A DNA stretch of 64,000 nt from Desulfobaculum sp044987625 (GTDB lineage Bacteria > Desulfobacterota > Desulfovibrionia > Desulfovibrionales > Desulfovibrionaceae), in the NCBI RefSeq assembly GCF_044987625.1, contig NZ_JBJDSB010000003.1, positions 310,001 to 374,000 on the forward strand. The letters are read 5' to 3'. Made by a program: the position numbers and the translations under genes. Positions 8,731 through 17,639 of the stretch are shown here, one piece after another. The notes under the pieces are model-generated. The model ran no database searches. It had not been told where the DNA came from and saw only the letters and a list, made by a program, of their open reading frames with translations. Numbering within the stretch: position 1 is the stretch's first letter; each line of letters starts with the position of its first letter.

Positions 8731-9813
8731 ATGCGCAAACGCAAATTCCAGTCGCTGAAGCGGCGCAAGCTCACGCAGGCTTTGGGCGGGCAGGTGCGGC
8801 TTTCCAAGCTTCGCCGCCGCTATGGGAGCCTGTTCCCGCTCATCATGGGGCTGGTGACGCTGCTTATTGTGTTCTTTGGCGGCATCTACGCCTATATGGA
8901 AATCGAGGGCTGGAGCTACCTCGACAGTTTCTATATGGTGCTCATCGCGCTCTCCACCGTGGGGTTTGAGGAAGTTCACCCCCTGTCCGAGAGCGGCATG
9001 ATTCTCACCAGCGTGCTCATCCTTCTGGGTGTGGGCAACTTCGCCTTCCTTGTCGGTTCGTTCACCCAGATTCTTGTGGAAGGCCGGCTCCAAACCGTTT
9101 GGGGGAGACTGAGAGTGCAAAAGACCATCGACAAGCTGTCCAACCATATCATCGTCTGCGGGTACGGCCGCATCGGCAGCATTGCCGTCAATGAGATACA
9201 GCGCGAGGGCATCCCCGTCGTGGCCGTTGAGAAAGACCCCGAGCTGATGGCCAAGATGGAAGAGGACGATATTCTCTTCATCGCCGGCGACGCGACGGAC
9301 GACGAAGTGCTGACCAAGGCGGGCATAGACCGCGCCAAGGCCCTTATCACCGCTGTCTCGCAGGAGGCCGCCAACGTGTATGTTTCCCTCACTGCGCGGC
9401 AGATGAGCCCGGACCTGTATATCGTGGCCCGTGCGGACCATGAAAAGCACATCCCCCGTCTGGAGCGCGCGGGCGCGGACAGGGTGATGCTGCCGCATAT
9501 GCTGGGCGGGCTTCGTATGGCGCAGTCCGTGCTCCAGCCCACGGTGACCAGCTTCCTTGAGTTGACGCTGTCCAGAAGCGAGATGCAGCTCAATATGGAG
9601 GAGCTGCAAATCACCGAACGCAGCGACTTTAAGGGCAAGACCCTTGTTGAGTCCAAGCTCCGCCAGCGCTTCAATATTATTGTCATCAGCATCAAGAAGG
9701 CCTGCGGCGATTTGATATTCAATCCGGAAGCCGACACCGTGCTGGAAGAGGGCGATATCCTCGTCATCGTTGGCGGCAAGGAGAACCTGCGCGACCTGTG
9801 GGAAATTATCTAG
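8731..9813 (+). CDS. Two-TM potassium channel with TrkA-N/TrkA-C (RCK) domains
   Basis: This is a 360-residue inner-membrane ion channel of the MthK/Kch type. A basic N terminus is followed by TM1 (about 34-56), a pore helix with the filter STVGFEE (TVG at 76-78), TM2 (about 90-112), a TrkA-N nucleotide-binding Rossmann domain starting IIVCGYGRIG (140-149), and a C-terminal TrkA-C domain (about 280-360). The filter reads TVGFE rather than the textbook TVGYG, a variant I associate with a subgroup of channels that have TVGFxEVHPLS. It follows uvrB by only three bases, so they are probably co-transcribed although functionally unrelated. A terminator-like hairpin lies downstream. Confidence 0.9.
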   Translation: MRKRKFQSLKRRKLTQALGGQVRLSKLRRRYGSLFPLIMGLVTLLIVFFGGIYAYMEIEGWSYLDSFYMVLIALSTVGFEEVHPLSESGMILTSVLILLGVGNFAFLVGSFTQILVEGRLQTVWGRLRVQKTIDKLSNHIIVCGYGRIGSIAVNEIQREGIPVVAVEKDPELMAKMEEDDILFIAGDATDDEVLTKAGIDRAKALITAVSQEAANVYVSLTARQMSPDLYIVARADHEKHIPRLERAGADRVMLPHMLGGLRMAQSVLQPTVTSFLELTLSRSEMQLNMEELQITERSDFKGKTLVESKLRQRFNIIVISIKKACGDLIFNPEADTVLEEGDILVIVGGKENLRDLWEII

Positions 9814-9934
9814 GCGGCGGAGGCAACGCCGTGCGGCGGCCCCGGCGGAACGCGCCATTCTTGGGCGTTGGCCGTGTGGCGGCTGCGCCGTGTACTCCGC
9901 GCCAGTGGCTGTGCAGGGCAGTGACGACAGAAGG

Positions 9935-9966
9935 GCCGTTTCGCCAAGGCGGGGCGGCTTTGTTTT
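9935..9966 (+). terminator. Probable intrinsic terminator after the K+ channel gene
   Basis: GCCGTTTCGCC pairs with GGCGGGGCGGC (three G-U pairs) around an AA turn. The hairpin is followed by TTTGTTTTG. Confidence 0.6.
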
Positions 9967-9988
9967 GTGAGGCGAAAGGAAAAACGCA

Positions 9989-10723
9989 GTGGAGCAGGTG
10001 GTGGAGCACAGCGACCAGCCGGTGGTAACGGCCATTGTATCGGCCTACAAATGCGAGCGGTTCATCCGGGGCTGTCTGGATGACCTGCTGGCGCAGAGCC
10101 TTGGCGAGCGTCTGGAAATCATTGTCGTGGAGACCGGCTCGCCCGAGAACGAGCGCGACATCGTGCGCGAGTACCAGCAAGAGCACGAGACGATTCGCCT
10201 TATCACCACGGACGAGCGCGAGACCATCTATAGCGCGTGGAACCGTGGCGCGCGGGCCGCGCGTGGACGCTACCTGACCAACGCCAATGCCGACGACCGC
10301 CACCGCCACGACGCCCTTGAGGTTATGGCCGCGACGCTGGACGCAAATCCGCAGGTGGCGCTGGTCTACGCCAATGCTTATGTGACGGCCACGCCGTGTC
10401 AGGACTTTGCGACCTGCACGCCCATTGGGCGCAGCGACTGGCCCGCCTTCGACAGGCGGACGCTGTTTACCTACAACTTTGTCGGTCCACAGCCCATGTG
10501 GCGCGCTGCTCTGCACGAGCGCTACGGCTATTTCGACCGTGACTTCGAAGCCATCGGCGATTATGAATTCTGGCTCCGCATCGCGCGGACCGAGGATTTC
10601 CTCTTGATTCCCGATGTGCTGGGGCTCTATTTTATGGCCCCGGAGACGGCCGAGCGGCGCGACCCGCAACGGTCCCGCCAGGAACGTCTGCTCGCCAGAC
10701 GACGTTACAGAATCGGCGAATAA
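9989..10723 (+). CDS. Glycosyltransferase family 2 protein
   Basis: The protein of 244 residues has a GT-A fold: VTAIVSAYKCERFIRGCLDDLLAQS is the usual GT2 opening, EIIVVETGSPENE the sugar-nucleotide-binding region, and NANADDRHRHDAL holds the metal-binding D-x-D equivalent (ADD). The C-terminal part has FDRDFEAIGDYEFWLRIA, as in many GT2 enzymes acting on lipid-linked or LPS glycans. It is soluble, with no membrane segment. The start is GTG 9989, preceded by AAAGGA eight bases upstream. ligA begins 43 bases downstream. Donor and acceptor cannot be told from the sequence. Confidence 0.88.
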   Translation: MEQVVEHSDQPVVTAIVSAYKCERFIRGCLDDLLAQSLGERLEIIVVETGSPENERDIVREYQQEHETIRLITTDERETIYSAWNRGARAARGRYLTNANADDRHRHDALEVMAATLDANPQVALVYANAYVTATPCQDFATCTPIGRSDWPAFDRRTLFTYNFVGPQPMWRAALHERYGYFDRDFEAIGDYEFWLRIARTEDFLLIPDVLGLYFMAPETAERRDPQRSRQERLLARRRYRIGE

Positions 10724-10766
10724 CCCGCCGACGCATTACCCGAGAGATGAAACAGGAGACCGCGAC

Positions 10767-13034
10767 GTGAGCGCTTCTGCCGAAATACGACGACAGGTCG
10801 AGGACCTGCGCCGACAGCTGGAATACCACAACAGGCGCTACTACGTCCTTGACGATCCCCAGATAACCGACGCCGAATACGACGCCCTGTTCCGCAACCT
10901 GCAGGACCTTGAGCGTCAATACCCCGAACTGGACGACCCCAACTCGCCAACGCGGCGCGTTGGCGGCGAGCCTGCACCGGGCTTTGTGCAGCAGGACCAC
11001 CGCCTGCGCATGTACAGCCTGGATAACGTGTTCAACGTGGACGAGTGGTCCGAATACGCCGCGAGAGTGCGGCGCGGGCTGGATATCGACCACGACCTGC
11101 CCTTTTGGGTGGACCCCAAGCTGGACGGGCTGGCGTGCGAAATCATCTATGAAAACGGGGTGCTGACCACGGCGCTGACGCGCGGCGACGGCATCACCGG
11201 CGAGGTGGTCACCGCCAATATGCGCACCGTGCGTAACCTGCCCCTGCAGCTCGACATGGACGACATGCCGGAACGCTTTGAGGTGCGCGGCGAAGTCGTG
11301 ATGCTCAAGGAGGACTTTGTCCGCCTGAACCGCCAGCAGGACGAGGAGGGCGGCAAGACCTTCGCCAACCCGCGCAACGCCGCCGCCGGTTCCTTGCGCC
11401 TGTTGGATTCGCGCATCACCGCGCGCCGCCGCCTGAGCTTTATGGCCTACGGCATTGGCGAGGTGTCCTTCCCCTCCGGCGAAGCCAAGTGGTCCACGCA
11501 TCAGGGGATGATGGAATTTTTGGCCGGGGCGGGCTTTACCATTCCGCCGCTGGCTAAGCTGTGCCAGTCGCCGGACGAGGTGGCCGCCTACTACGAGCGC
11601 CTGATGGCCGAGCGCGACGACTTGCCCGTGGAAATCGACGGCGTGGTCGCCAAAATCAACGACATCGAGGCGCAGGACGCCCTTGGCTTTACCGCGCGTG
11701 CGCCGCGCTTTGCCATGGCGTTGAAGTTTCCGGCCATGCAGGCGCAGACTGTGCTGGAGAGCATAGAGGTGCAGGTGGGCCGCACCGGCGTGCTGACCCC
11801 GGTGGCGCATCTGCGCCCTGTGGTGGTGGGCGGTGTGACGGTGTCGCGCGCCACCCTGCATAATGAGGATGAAATCCGCGCCAAGGGCGTGCTGGAGGGC
11901 GATACCGTCATCGTCCAGCGCGCGGGCGACGTTATCCCCGAGGTTGTCGGCCCTGTTGTGGAAAAGCGCACTGGCGAGGAAAAGCCCTTTGTTTTCCCCA
12001 CCGCCTGTCCGTCCTGCGGCTCCCCGGTGGACCGCCTGCCCGGAGAGGTGGCGATTCGCTGTTTGAATGTGTCGTGCCCCACGGTGCTGCGGCGGCGCAT
12101 TGTCCATTTTGTGTCCAAGGCCGGGCTGGATATGTCCCGCGTTGGGCAGCGCCTTGTGGAGCAGTTGGTGGAAAAGGAGCTGGTCAAGACGCCGGCGGAT
12201 TTGTTCCGCCTGCGGCGCATGCACATCATGCACCTTGAGCGCATGGGGCCGAAGTCGGCGCAGAATGTCATCACCTCCATTGAGGCGGCCAAAGAAGCGC
12301 CGCTGGAGCGGCTTATTGCGGCCATGGGCATCCGCCATGTGGGCGAACAGACTGCCCGCACGCTGGCGCGCGCCTACCGCGACCTTGACGCCATTGCCGA
12401 AGCCTCGGTGGAGGCGCTGACCGAGCTTCCGGACATTGGGCCGGAAGTGGCGGGAAGCGTCCACGCCTTTTTTCAGAACGACGACAACCGCCACCTTGTG
12501 GAGGAATTCCGCGAGGTGGGGCTGTGGCCCGTCGGCGGGGTGGATGAAACGGCCGAAGCCGGAGAGCAGCCCTTAGCTGGGAAAACGTTCATCTTCACCG
12601 GCTCCCTGCCCGGCATGTCGCGGCCCGACGCCGCCAAGCTGGCCGAGGCCGCTGGCGCGAAGGTGGTCAAGAGCATCTCCAAAAATGTGGATTACGTGGT
12701 GGCTGGCGAAAAGGCGGGCAGCAAGCTGACCAAGGCCGAAAAGCTGGGCCTTGCCGTCATTGATCTTGATGCCTTTATGGCGCTGCTGCAAGGCGGCGCT
12801 GGCGGGGCTGCTGACGGCGGAGACGACTCTTCTGTTGGCGCAGAATCAGCCACATCGCCCGAGAGCATGGATGCACCCGCACCGGAGGACAGCGACGCCT
12901 CGGAGGGTGACGCAGACGCTTCAGACGGTGCACCAGACAATGCCGATGCCACCGAGCCAGACGCCGACCCAGACTCCGACAAGGAACGCAAGGCGGACGC
13001 CCCGGCAGGTCCCAAGCAGTACACACTTTTCTAA
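10767..13034 (+). CDS. ligA: NAD-dependent DNA ligase LigA with acidic C-terminal extension
   Basis: LigA seals nicks in replication and repair using NAD+. The Ia domain has HNRRYYVLDDPQI and YDALFRNL. The adenylated Lys is in KLDG at about residue 118. The four-Cys zinc finger (CPSC...CLNVSC) is at about 414-435, followed by helix-hairpin-helix repeats and a BRCT domain (GKTFIFTGSLPGMSR...) at about 602-675. The start GTG 10767 has an ACAGGAGA site, and the open frame further upstream overlaps the glycosyltransferase. At 755 residues it is longer than most LigA proteins, because after BRCT a tail of about 75 residues, rich in Asp, Glu, Ser and Ala, ends in PKQYTLF. That terminus matches the QxxLF sliding-clamp-binding consensus. 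dapB follows after 31 bases. Confidence 0.97.
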   Translation: MSASAEIRRQVEDLRRQLEYHNRRYYVLDDPQITDAEYDALFRNLQDLERQYPELDDPNSPTRRVGGEPAPGFVQQDHRLRMYSLDNVFNVDEWSEYAARVRRGLDIDHDLPFWVDPKLDGLACEIIYENGVLTTALTRGDGITGEVVTANMRTVRNLPLQLDMDDMPERFEVRGEVVMLKEDFVRLNRQQDEEGGKTFANPRNAAAGSLRLLDSRITARRRLSFMAYGIGEVSFPSGEAKWSTHQGMMEFLAGAGFTIPPLAKLCQSPDEVAAYYERLMAERDDLPVEIDGVVAKINDIEAQDALGFTARAPRFAMALKFPAMQAQTVLESIEVQVGRTGVLTPVAHLRPVVVGGVTVSRATLHNEDEIRAKGVLEGDTVIVQRAGDVIPEVVGPVVEKRTGEEKPFVFPTACPSCGSPVDRLPGEVAIRCLNVSCPTVLRRRIVHFVSKAGLDMSRVGQRLVEQLVEKELVKTPADLFRLRRMHIMHLERMGPKSAQNVITSIEAAKEAPLERLIAAMGIRHVGEQTARTLARAYRDLDAIAEASVEALTELPDIGPEVAGSVHAFFQNDDNRHLVEEFREVGLWPVGGVDETAEAGEQPLAGKTFIFTGSLPGMSRPDAAKLAEAAGAKVVKSISKNVDYVVAGEKAGSKLTKAEKLGLAVIDLDAFMALLQGGAGGAADGGDDSSVGAESATSPESMDAPAPEDSDASEGDADASDGAPDNADATEPDADPDSDKERKADAPAGPKQYTLF

Positions 13035-13065
13035 TATCGCAACACGAATGGAACCGGAGGACGAC

Positions 13066-13851
13066 ATGAGTACCCCTATTATCGTCATGGGCGCCAAGGG
13101 CCGCATGGGCGCAACCATCTGCCGCATGGTGCAGAACGATGCTGGCGCGGAGCTTGCCGCCGTTGTGGAGCGCCCCGGCAGCACGGAAGGTCTGGACTAC
13201 CTTGGCTGCCCCGTGGGCACCGACCTTGCCACGGTTTTGCCGGAGCATCCCGGCGCGGTGGTCATCGACTTTACGGCCCCGCAGGCCAGCCTTGCCAACG
13301 CCCGCGTCTGCGCGGCCAACGGCAACCCCATTGTCATCGGCACCACGGGCCTTACCCCGGAGGAGCAGGACGAACTGCGCACCATCGCCGCCACCAACGC
13401 GACCTTCTGGGCGCCGAACATGAGCGTTGGCGTCAGCGTGCTGCAGCAGATTCTGCCGGAACTGACGAAAAAGCTGGGGCTGGATTACGACATTGAGATG
13501 GTGGAGTTGCACCACAATCAGAAAAAGGACGCCCCCAGCGGTACGGCCCTCAAGCTGGCCGAGTGCGTGGCCGAAGCCCGCGACTGGGATCTGCAGCAGG
13601 TTGGCACCTACTGCCGCGAGGGCATCATCGGCGCGCGCCCTAAGGAAGAAATCGGCGTGCAGACCATCCGCGGCGGCGACGTGGTTGGCGTGCACACCAT
13701 GTACTTCATGGGCCCGGGTGAGCGCATTGAGGTGACGCATCAGGCGCACTCTCGCGATACCTTCGCTCAAGGCTCCGTCCGCGCGGCCAAATGGCTGTCC
13801 GGCAAGGCCGGGGGCAAGCTGTACGCCATGGCGGACGTTGTCGCGTTGTAG
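13066..13851 (+). CDS. dapB: 4-hydroxy-tetrahydrodipicolinate reductase
   Basis: DapB reduces 4-hydroxy-tetrahydrodipicolinate with NAD(P)H in the diaminopimelate/lysine pathway. The N-terminal Rossmann motif is VMGAKGRMG. The catalytic and substrate-binding block ELHHNQKKDAPSGTALKLAE contains the conserved His-His, Lys and PSGTA. IRGGDVVGVHTMYFMGPGERIEVTHQAHSRDTFAQGSVRAAKWL is typical of the C-terminal half. The 261-residue length is normal. ATG 13066 has a CGGAGG site six bases upstream. It follows ligA closely and ends at a strong terminator (13879-13912), so ligA-dapB is probably one transcript. Confidence 0.96.
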   Translation: MSTPIIVMGAKGRMGATICRMVQNDAGAELAAVVERPGSTEGLDYLGCPVGTDLATVLPEHPGAVVIDFTAPQASLANARVCAANGNPIVIGTTGLTPEEQDELRTIAATNATFWAPNMSVGVSVLQQILPELTKKLGLDYDIEMVELHHNQKKDAPSGTALKLAECVAEARDWDLQQVGTYCREGIIGARPKEEIGVQTIRGGDVVGVHTMYFMGPGERIEVTHQAHSRDTFAQGSVRAAKWLSGKAGGKLYAMADVVAL

Positions 13852-13878
13852 ACGCGTAGAGATTCAGAGTGGCTTTTC

Positions 13879-13912
13879 AAGGCGGCAGGGCATTGACCCT
13901 GCCGCCTTTTTG
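13879..13912 (+). terminator. Intrinsic terminator after dapB
   Basis: The perfect stem GGCGGCAGGG/CCCTGCCGCC with a CATTGA loop is followed by six T residues. Confidence 0.93.
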
Positions 13913-14078
13913 TATGCACGTTTTTCCGCGTGTGGTGGGCGTTTTGTAGACCGGTGAGAAAAGGCTTGTACTATTCTTCACAATTGGTCCGCTTTGGGGT
14001 ACGTTTTCCCAGTGTGTTGGGAGTGTTTCCTTTTCCTGAACCTTTGAACCCAACTCAGGGTGAGCAAAGAAGGAGGAC

Positions 14079-15290
14079 ATGGCACCAATTGATATGAACG
14101 CCCTCGCGACCATTACATTCGATATAACGTGGGAGAGCGCCGAGGCCCGGCACCGGGAGCGTTACCTTGGCCGCAAGGTCAACCTGTGGCGGGACATTTT
14201 TCCCCCCGGCCTCAAAGAGGCGCTGATGGGGAAGGACATCGGCGAAAGCGTCCGTATCCATTATGCACCCGGCGAGGCCGTGGCGGACAGGACGGACAGC
14301 GTGGTCTTTGACCTGCGTCCGGATGATTTTTGCCCGCGCATGTTTGGTGGGCGCACGGTGCAGGCGCGCTTTGGGCGTTTTTATCCGAGCGGATTGCTCC
14401 GCAACGTTCCCGGAGTGTTTCCGCAAACCGTCTCGCCGTTTCGCATTACCGCCCTGACAGAGGACCGCCTTGTGGCGGACCGCAATGCTCCATTTGCCGG
14501 GCGCGAGTTTACGCTGTCCGCAACCGTGCTCAACGCCGCGGAAAAGGCAAGCGATACGGGCGGGCGGCTGACGGATTGGATTGAGGAAATCTGCTGTTCC
14601 GGTCCGGGGATGCAGGTGCGGTGCGAGGGTGGCCCAACGGATTTTGCCGCCAGCGAAAGCGGCGACTTTGACCGCGTGGACGCCGCACCGGATGAGGAAT
14701 TCTATGAAACCACGCGCCTTGTGGGGCATGTGGATGCGCAGGCCTCGCTGTTTTTGCAGGAGGAGTATTCCCATCACCTGCGTCCGGGCATGCGCGTGCT
14801 GGACCTGATGAGCAGTGTGCAGTCGCACGTGCCGCCGCTTGGGTTGGACATGGTTGGCCTTGGCCTCAACAGTGAGGAAATGCGCGCGAATCCGGCATTG
14901 GGCGACCATGTGGTGCACGATGTGAACCGCACCCCGTCTTTGCCTTTTGCAAACGGTGAGTTTGACGCGGTGCTGCTGAGTTTGTCCTTTGAGTACGTTA
15001 CCAAGCCGGAGAAACTGGTGCGCGAGATAGCCCGTGTGCTGCGTCCGGGGGGCGTGGCGCTTATTGGGTGCTCCAACAGGTGGTTCCCCACCAAGGTCGT
15101 CGCCATCTGGCGCGAATTGCACGAGTTTGAGCGCGTGGGCTACATTCTGCATTATCTGCAGAAGACGGGCGTGTTCGCCGATATGCAAACCGTCAGTGTC
15201 CGGAATTGGTGGCGGCCCGAGGATGACCCGCACATCCGCGAAACATGGACCAGCGACCCCGTGTATGTGGTGAGCGCCGTTCGCGTGTAA
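14079..15290 (+). CDS. SlyD/FKBP-like domain fused to a SAM-dependent methyltransferase
   Basis: The C-terminal half (about 215-403) is a class I methyltransferase: MRVLDLMSSVQSHVPP is motif I of the LDLMSS type, followed by PFANGEFDAVLLSLSFEYVTKPEKLVREIARVLRPGGVALIGCSNRWFP and a C-terminal NWWRPEDDP. The N-terminal half resembles a SlyD-type FKBP: LWRDIFPPGLKEALMGKDIGESVRI matches the loop and turn around the FKBP active site, and FRITALTEDRLVADRNAPFAGREFTLSATVL matches the end of the SlyD flap domain (VDGNHxLAGxxLxF). Between them the IF-domain equivalent is present. An AAGGAGG site supports ATG 14079. The substrate is unknown; I infer that the FKBP part may bind a protein substrate. Confidence 0.82.
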   Translation: MAPIDMNALATITFDITWESAEARHRERYLGRKVNLWRDIFPPGLKEALMGKDIGESVRIHYAPGEAVADRTDSVVFDLRPDDFCPRMFGGRTVQARFGRFYPSGLLRNVPGVFPQTVSPFRITALTEDRLVADRNAPFAGREFTLSATVLNAAEKASDTGGRLTDWIEEICCSGPGMQVRCEGGPTDFAASESGDFDRVDAAPDEEFYETTRLVGHVDAQASLFLQEEYSHHLRPGMRVLDLMSSVQSHVPPLGLDMVGLGLNSEEMRANPALGDHVVHDVNRTPSLPFANGEFDAVLLSLSFEYVTKPEKLVREIARVLRPGGVALIGCSNRWFPTKVVAIWRELHEFERVGYILHYLQKTGVFADMQTVSVRNWWRPEDDPHIRETWTSDPVYVVSAVRV

Positions 15291-15356
15291 TGCGTGTGAT
15301 GTGCGTGGCGTGTTCCGGCAGGCCTGAGCGCCGGCTGTGCTCCGTAGACTGCAGAA

Positions 15357-15390
15357 GGCGATGTCTCCTGATGGAGGCGTCGCCCTTTTT
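15357..15390 (+). terminator. Intrinsic terminator after the methyltransferase gene
   Basis: GGCGATGTCTCC pairs with GGAGGCGTCGCC (two G-U pairs) around a TGAT loop, followed by CTTTTT. It lies between the convergent methyltransferase and SRPBCC genes. Confidence 0.8.
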
Positions 15391-15424
15391 GTGGTCTGCG
15401 GTCAGAGGTGAGAGGGGGGGCGCG

Positions 15425-15877
15425 CTAGACGAAAAGGTTGGCGAGGGTTTCCTTGCGAAAGGCAAAGATGGCCCGAAGGCGCGGGCGCACAATAAGGCTG
15501 TTCACCGCGTCTCCCAGCCAGCCGAGCGGCAGGGCGTAGTTGACGATGTCGCGCATATGCACGCCGCCGTTTTTCTTTTCGAAAATATGCTGATGGTGCC
15601 AGAAACGGTACGGGCCAAGGCGCTGCTCGTCCACAAAGTAATGCGGCTCGCGCACGTGGGTGACTTCTGTGACCCAGCGCATGGAGACGCCCGGAAACGG
15701 CCGGATGGAGTAGGTGAGGATCTGGCCGGGATACATGGCGTCCGGCTCGCGGCAGGTCATGTCAAAACACAGCCACGACGGCGTGATGCGGCACAGGTTT
15801 GCCGGGTTGGAGAAATAGAGCCACGCTTCGCCAAGGGAGACGGGCAGCATTTGGTTGCGCACAAGGGTGTGGAGCAT
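15425..15877 (-). CDS. SRPBCC (START-like) family protein
   Basis: The protein of about 150 residues has the hallmarks of the small SRPBCC or cyclase/dehydrase fold: LPVSLGEAWLYFSNPANLCRITP at the start (helix after strand one), RWVTEVTHVREPHYFVDEQRLGPYRFWHHQHIFEKKNGGVHMRDIVNYALPLG in the middle strands, and a long C-terminal helix with RPRLRAIFAFRKETLA. Such proteins bind hydrophobic ligands in a central cavity; some related genes sit with nucleoside-sugar epimerases. Ligand unknown. I use ATG 15877 (MLHTLVRNQMLP); ATG 15895 would add six residues, and neither has a clear ribosome site. It is convergent with the methyltransferase gene. Confidence 0.78.
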   Translation of the reverse strand: MLHTLVRNQMLPVSLGEAWLYFSNPANLCRITPSWLCFDMTCREPDAMYPGQILTYSIRPFPGVSMRWVTEVTHVREPHYFVDEQRLGPYRFWHHQHIFEKKNGGVHMRDIVNYALPLGWLGDAVNSLIVRPRLRAIFAFRKETLANLFV

Positions 15878-16008
15878 CGGTAAAGCATACCACAAACCGG
15901 CGCGCGGGAGGAATAATGCCGCGTTTTTTCCGTGCGGCGCGCGGCGTGCTGGTCGGCGTATGTGGGGGATGGGCGGGCAGAGCTTGGACGATGCGGGCCA
16001 CGCGCGGG

Positions 16009-17439
16009 CTACCCTTTCACGCAGACCAGAGGCCGCACACGCGCCACCGCTTTGGCGATGCCTGCGTCCGTCACCGCGCGCACCACGGCGTCAATGTCCT
16101 TATAGGCTCCCGGCGCTTCCTCGGCCGCGCCGCGCGTGGAGCCGCTGCGGATGACGATGCCGTGGTCCCGCAAGTCCGAGAGCACCTGACCACCGCGAAA
16201 GGTTTTCTGCGCTTTTTTGCGGCTCATGCTGCGGCCCGCGCCATGGCAGATGGAACCGAAGGCCACGCGCATGCCGTAGTCCGTTCCTGTGAGAATGTAG
16301 GACGCCGTGCCCATGCTGCCGCCGATGAAGGCGGGCTGGCCTACTGCGGCGTATGCGGACGGCAGGTCCGGGTGCCCCGGCGGCAAAGCGCGGGTTGCGC
16401 CCTTGCGGTGCACCAGCAGGGCGGCGCTGTCACCGCCCACGGTGTGGCGCTCCTCCTTGCAGGTGTTGTGCGCCACGTCGTAGATGAGGGACAGCCGCGC
16501 CTCGGGGAAGACGCGGGCAAAGGCCTCGCGCGTGAGGTGGCTGAGTACTTGCCGGTTGGCAAGGGCGCAATTGATGCCGCAGCGCATGGCCGCCAGATAC
16601 GCCCGCCCAAGGGGCGAGGCCGCCGGGGCGCAGGCAAGCTGGCGGTCCGTGATGGGCAGACCATGGGCGGGCATTTCGTCCAGCATCCGCGCAAGGTAGT
16701 CGGTGCCGATTTGGTGCCCAAGCCCGCGCGAGCCGCAATGGATGCTGACCAGCACATCGCCCTCGGCAATGCCAAAGGCGTCGGCGGCGCGGGCGTCGTA
16801 CGTGGTCTCCACGTATTGCACTTCCAGATAGTGGTTGCCGGAGCCAAGGGTGCCGATGGCGTCGCGCAGGCGCGTCATGGCTTTTTCCGACACGGCGTCC
16901 GGGTCGGCCCCGGCCATGCGTCCGCGCTCCTCAGTATGGTCAAGGTCCGCCTGCGAGCCGTAGCCGCGCTGGACGGCCCACTTGGCGCCGTCTCGCAGCA
17001 GGGCGGTGGCCTCCTGCCTCGACAGGCGGATGGAGCCGCCGGTACCAAGACCGCTTGGGATGGCCGTATACAGCGTGTCCGCCAGCTCGTCCTGCGCGCT
17101 GAGAATATCGCTTTTGTGCAGGCCGGTGCGCAGGCAGCGCACGCCGCAGGCAATGTCGAACCCAACGCCGCCCGCGCTGACAATGCCGCCGCGCTCGGGA
17201 TCAAAAGCGCCTATGCCGCCGATGGGGAATCCATAGCCCACATGGGCGTCGGGCATGGCGATGGCCGCGCCCCGGATGCCGGGCAGGGACGCCACGGCGC
17301 ACAGTTGCCGGCGCACGTCGTCCTCCATGGCGCGCAGCAGATCGCTGGAGGCGAAAAAATCCGCGTCGGTCTGCATCGTTCCGCGGCGGGGCAGTCGCCA
17401 GTGGTTGGTGCCGAGGTTGGTGAAATTGGTCTGGTCCAT
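16009..17439 (-). CDS. rtcB: RNA-splicing ligase RtcB
   Basis: RtcB joins RNA 2',3'-cyclic phosphate (or 3'-phosphate) ends to 5'-OH ends using GTP and Mn2+, acting in tRNA or rRNA repair. The sequence shows PDAHVGYGFPIGG, SAGGVGFDIACGVR (metal-binding Asp and Cys), LGSGNHYLEVQYVE, SIHCGSRGLGHQIG (metal-binding His), IYDVAHNTCKEE (metal-binding His) and the HGAGRSMSRKKA block with the guanylylated His. At 476 residues it is of typical bacterial size. The start at 17439 has an AGGAG site. No rtcA or rtcR gene is adjacent, so it is not in the classical rtcBA arrangement. It is divergent from the MscS gene. Confidence 0.96.
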   Translation of the reverse strand: MDQTNFTNLGTNHWRLPRRGTMQTDADFFASSDLLRAMEDDVRRQLCAVASLPGIRGAAIAMPDAHVGYGFPIGGIGAFDPERGGIVSAGGVGFDIACGVRCLRTGLHKSDILSAQDELADTLYTAIPSGLGTGGSIRLSRQEATALLRDGAKWAVQRGYGSQADLDHTEERGRMAGADPDAVSEKAMTRLRDAIGTLGSGNHYLEVQYVETTYDARAADAFGIAEGDVLVSIHCGSRGLGHQIGTDYLARMLDEMPAHGLPITDRQLACAPAASPLGRAYLAAMRCGINCALANRQVLSHLTREAFARVFPEARLSLIYDVAHNTCKEERHTVGGDSAALLVHRKGATRALPPGHPDLPSAYAAVGQPAFIGGSMGTASYILTGTDYGMRVAFGSICHGAGRSMSRKKAQKTFRGGQVLSDLRDHGIVIRSGSTRGAAEEAPGAYKDIDAVVRAVTDAGIAKAVARVRPLVCVKG

Positions 17440-17639
17440 GGTGGCTCCTGACGTCTTTGGGGCGTCTTTTGTGCGCGGCTTGCACGCCGTTTGAGGCGAT
17501 CATAGCGGGAGAGCGGGCGCGGGGCCAGAGGCAAGGTGTTTTGTGACTTTTCCTTGCGGGGCGCATACGCTATATCCTAAGGGATGATTCGCACAGAATG
17601 CTTACGCGAACGCGCCGAGAGTGAAACGGAGGAAACAGA

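Noticed and set aside
10632..12494. A 620-codon reverse-strand open frame over ligA
   Set aside because: Shadow of ligA; translation is His/Gln/Gly-rich with no family similarity.
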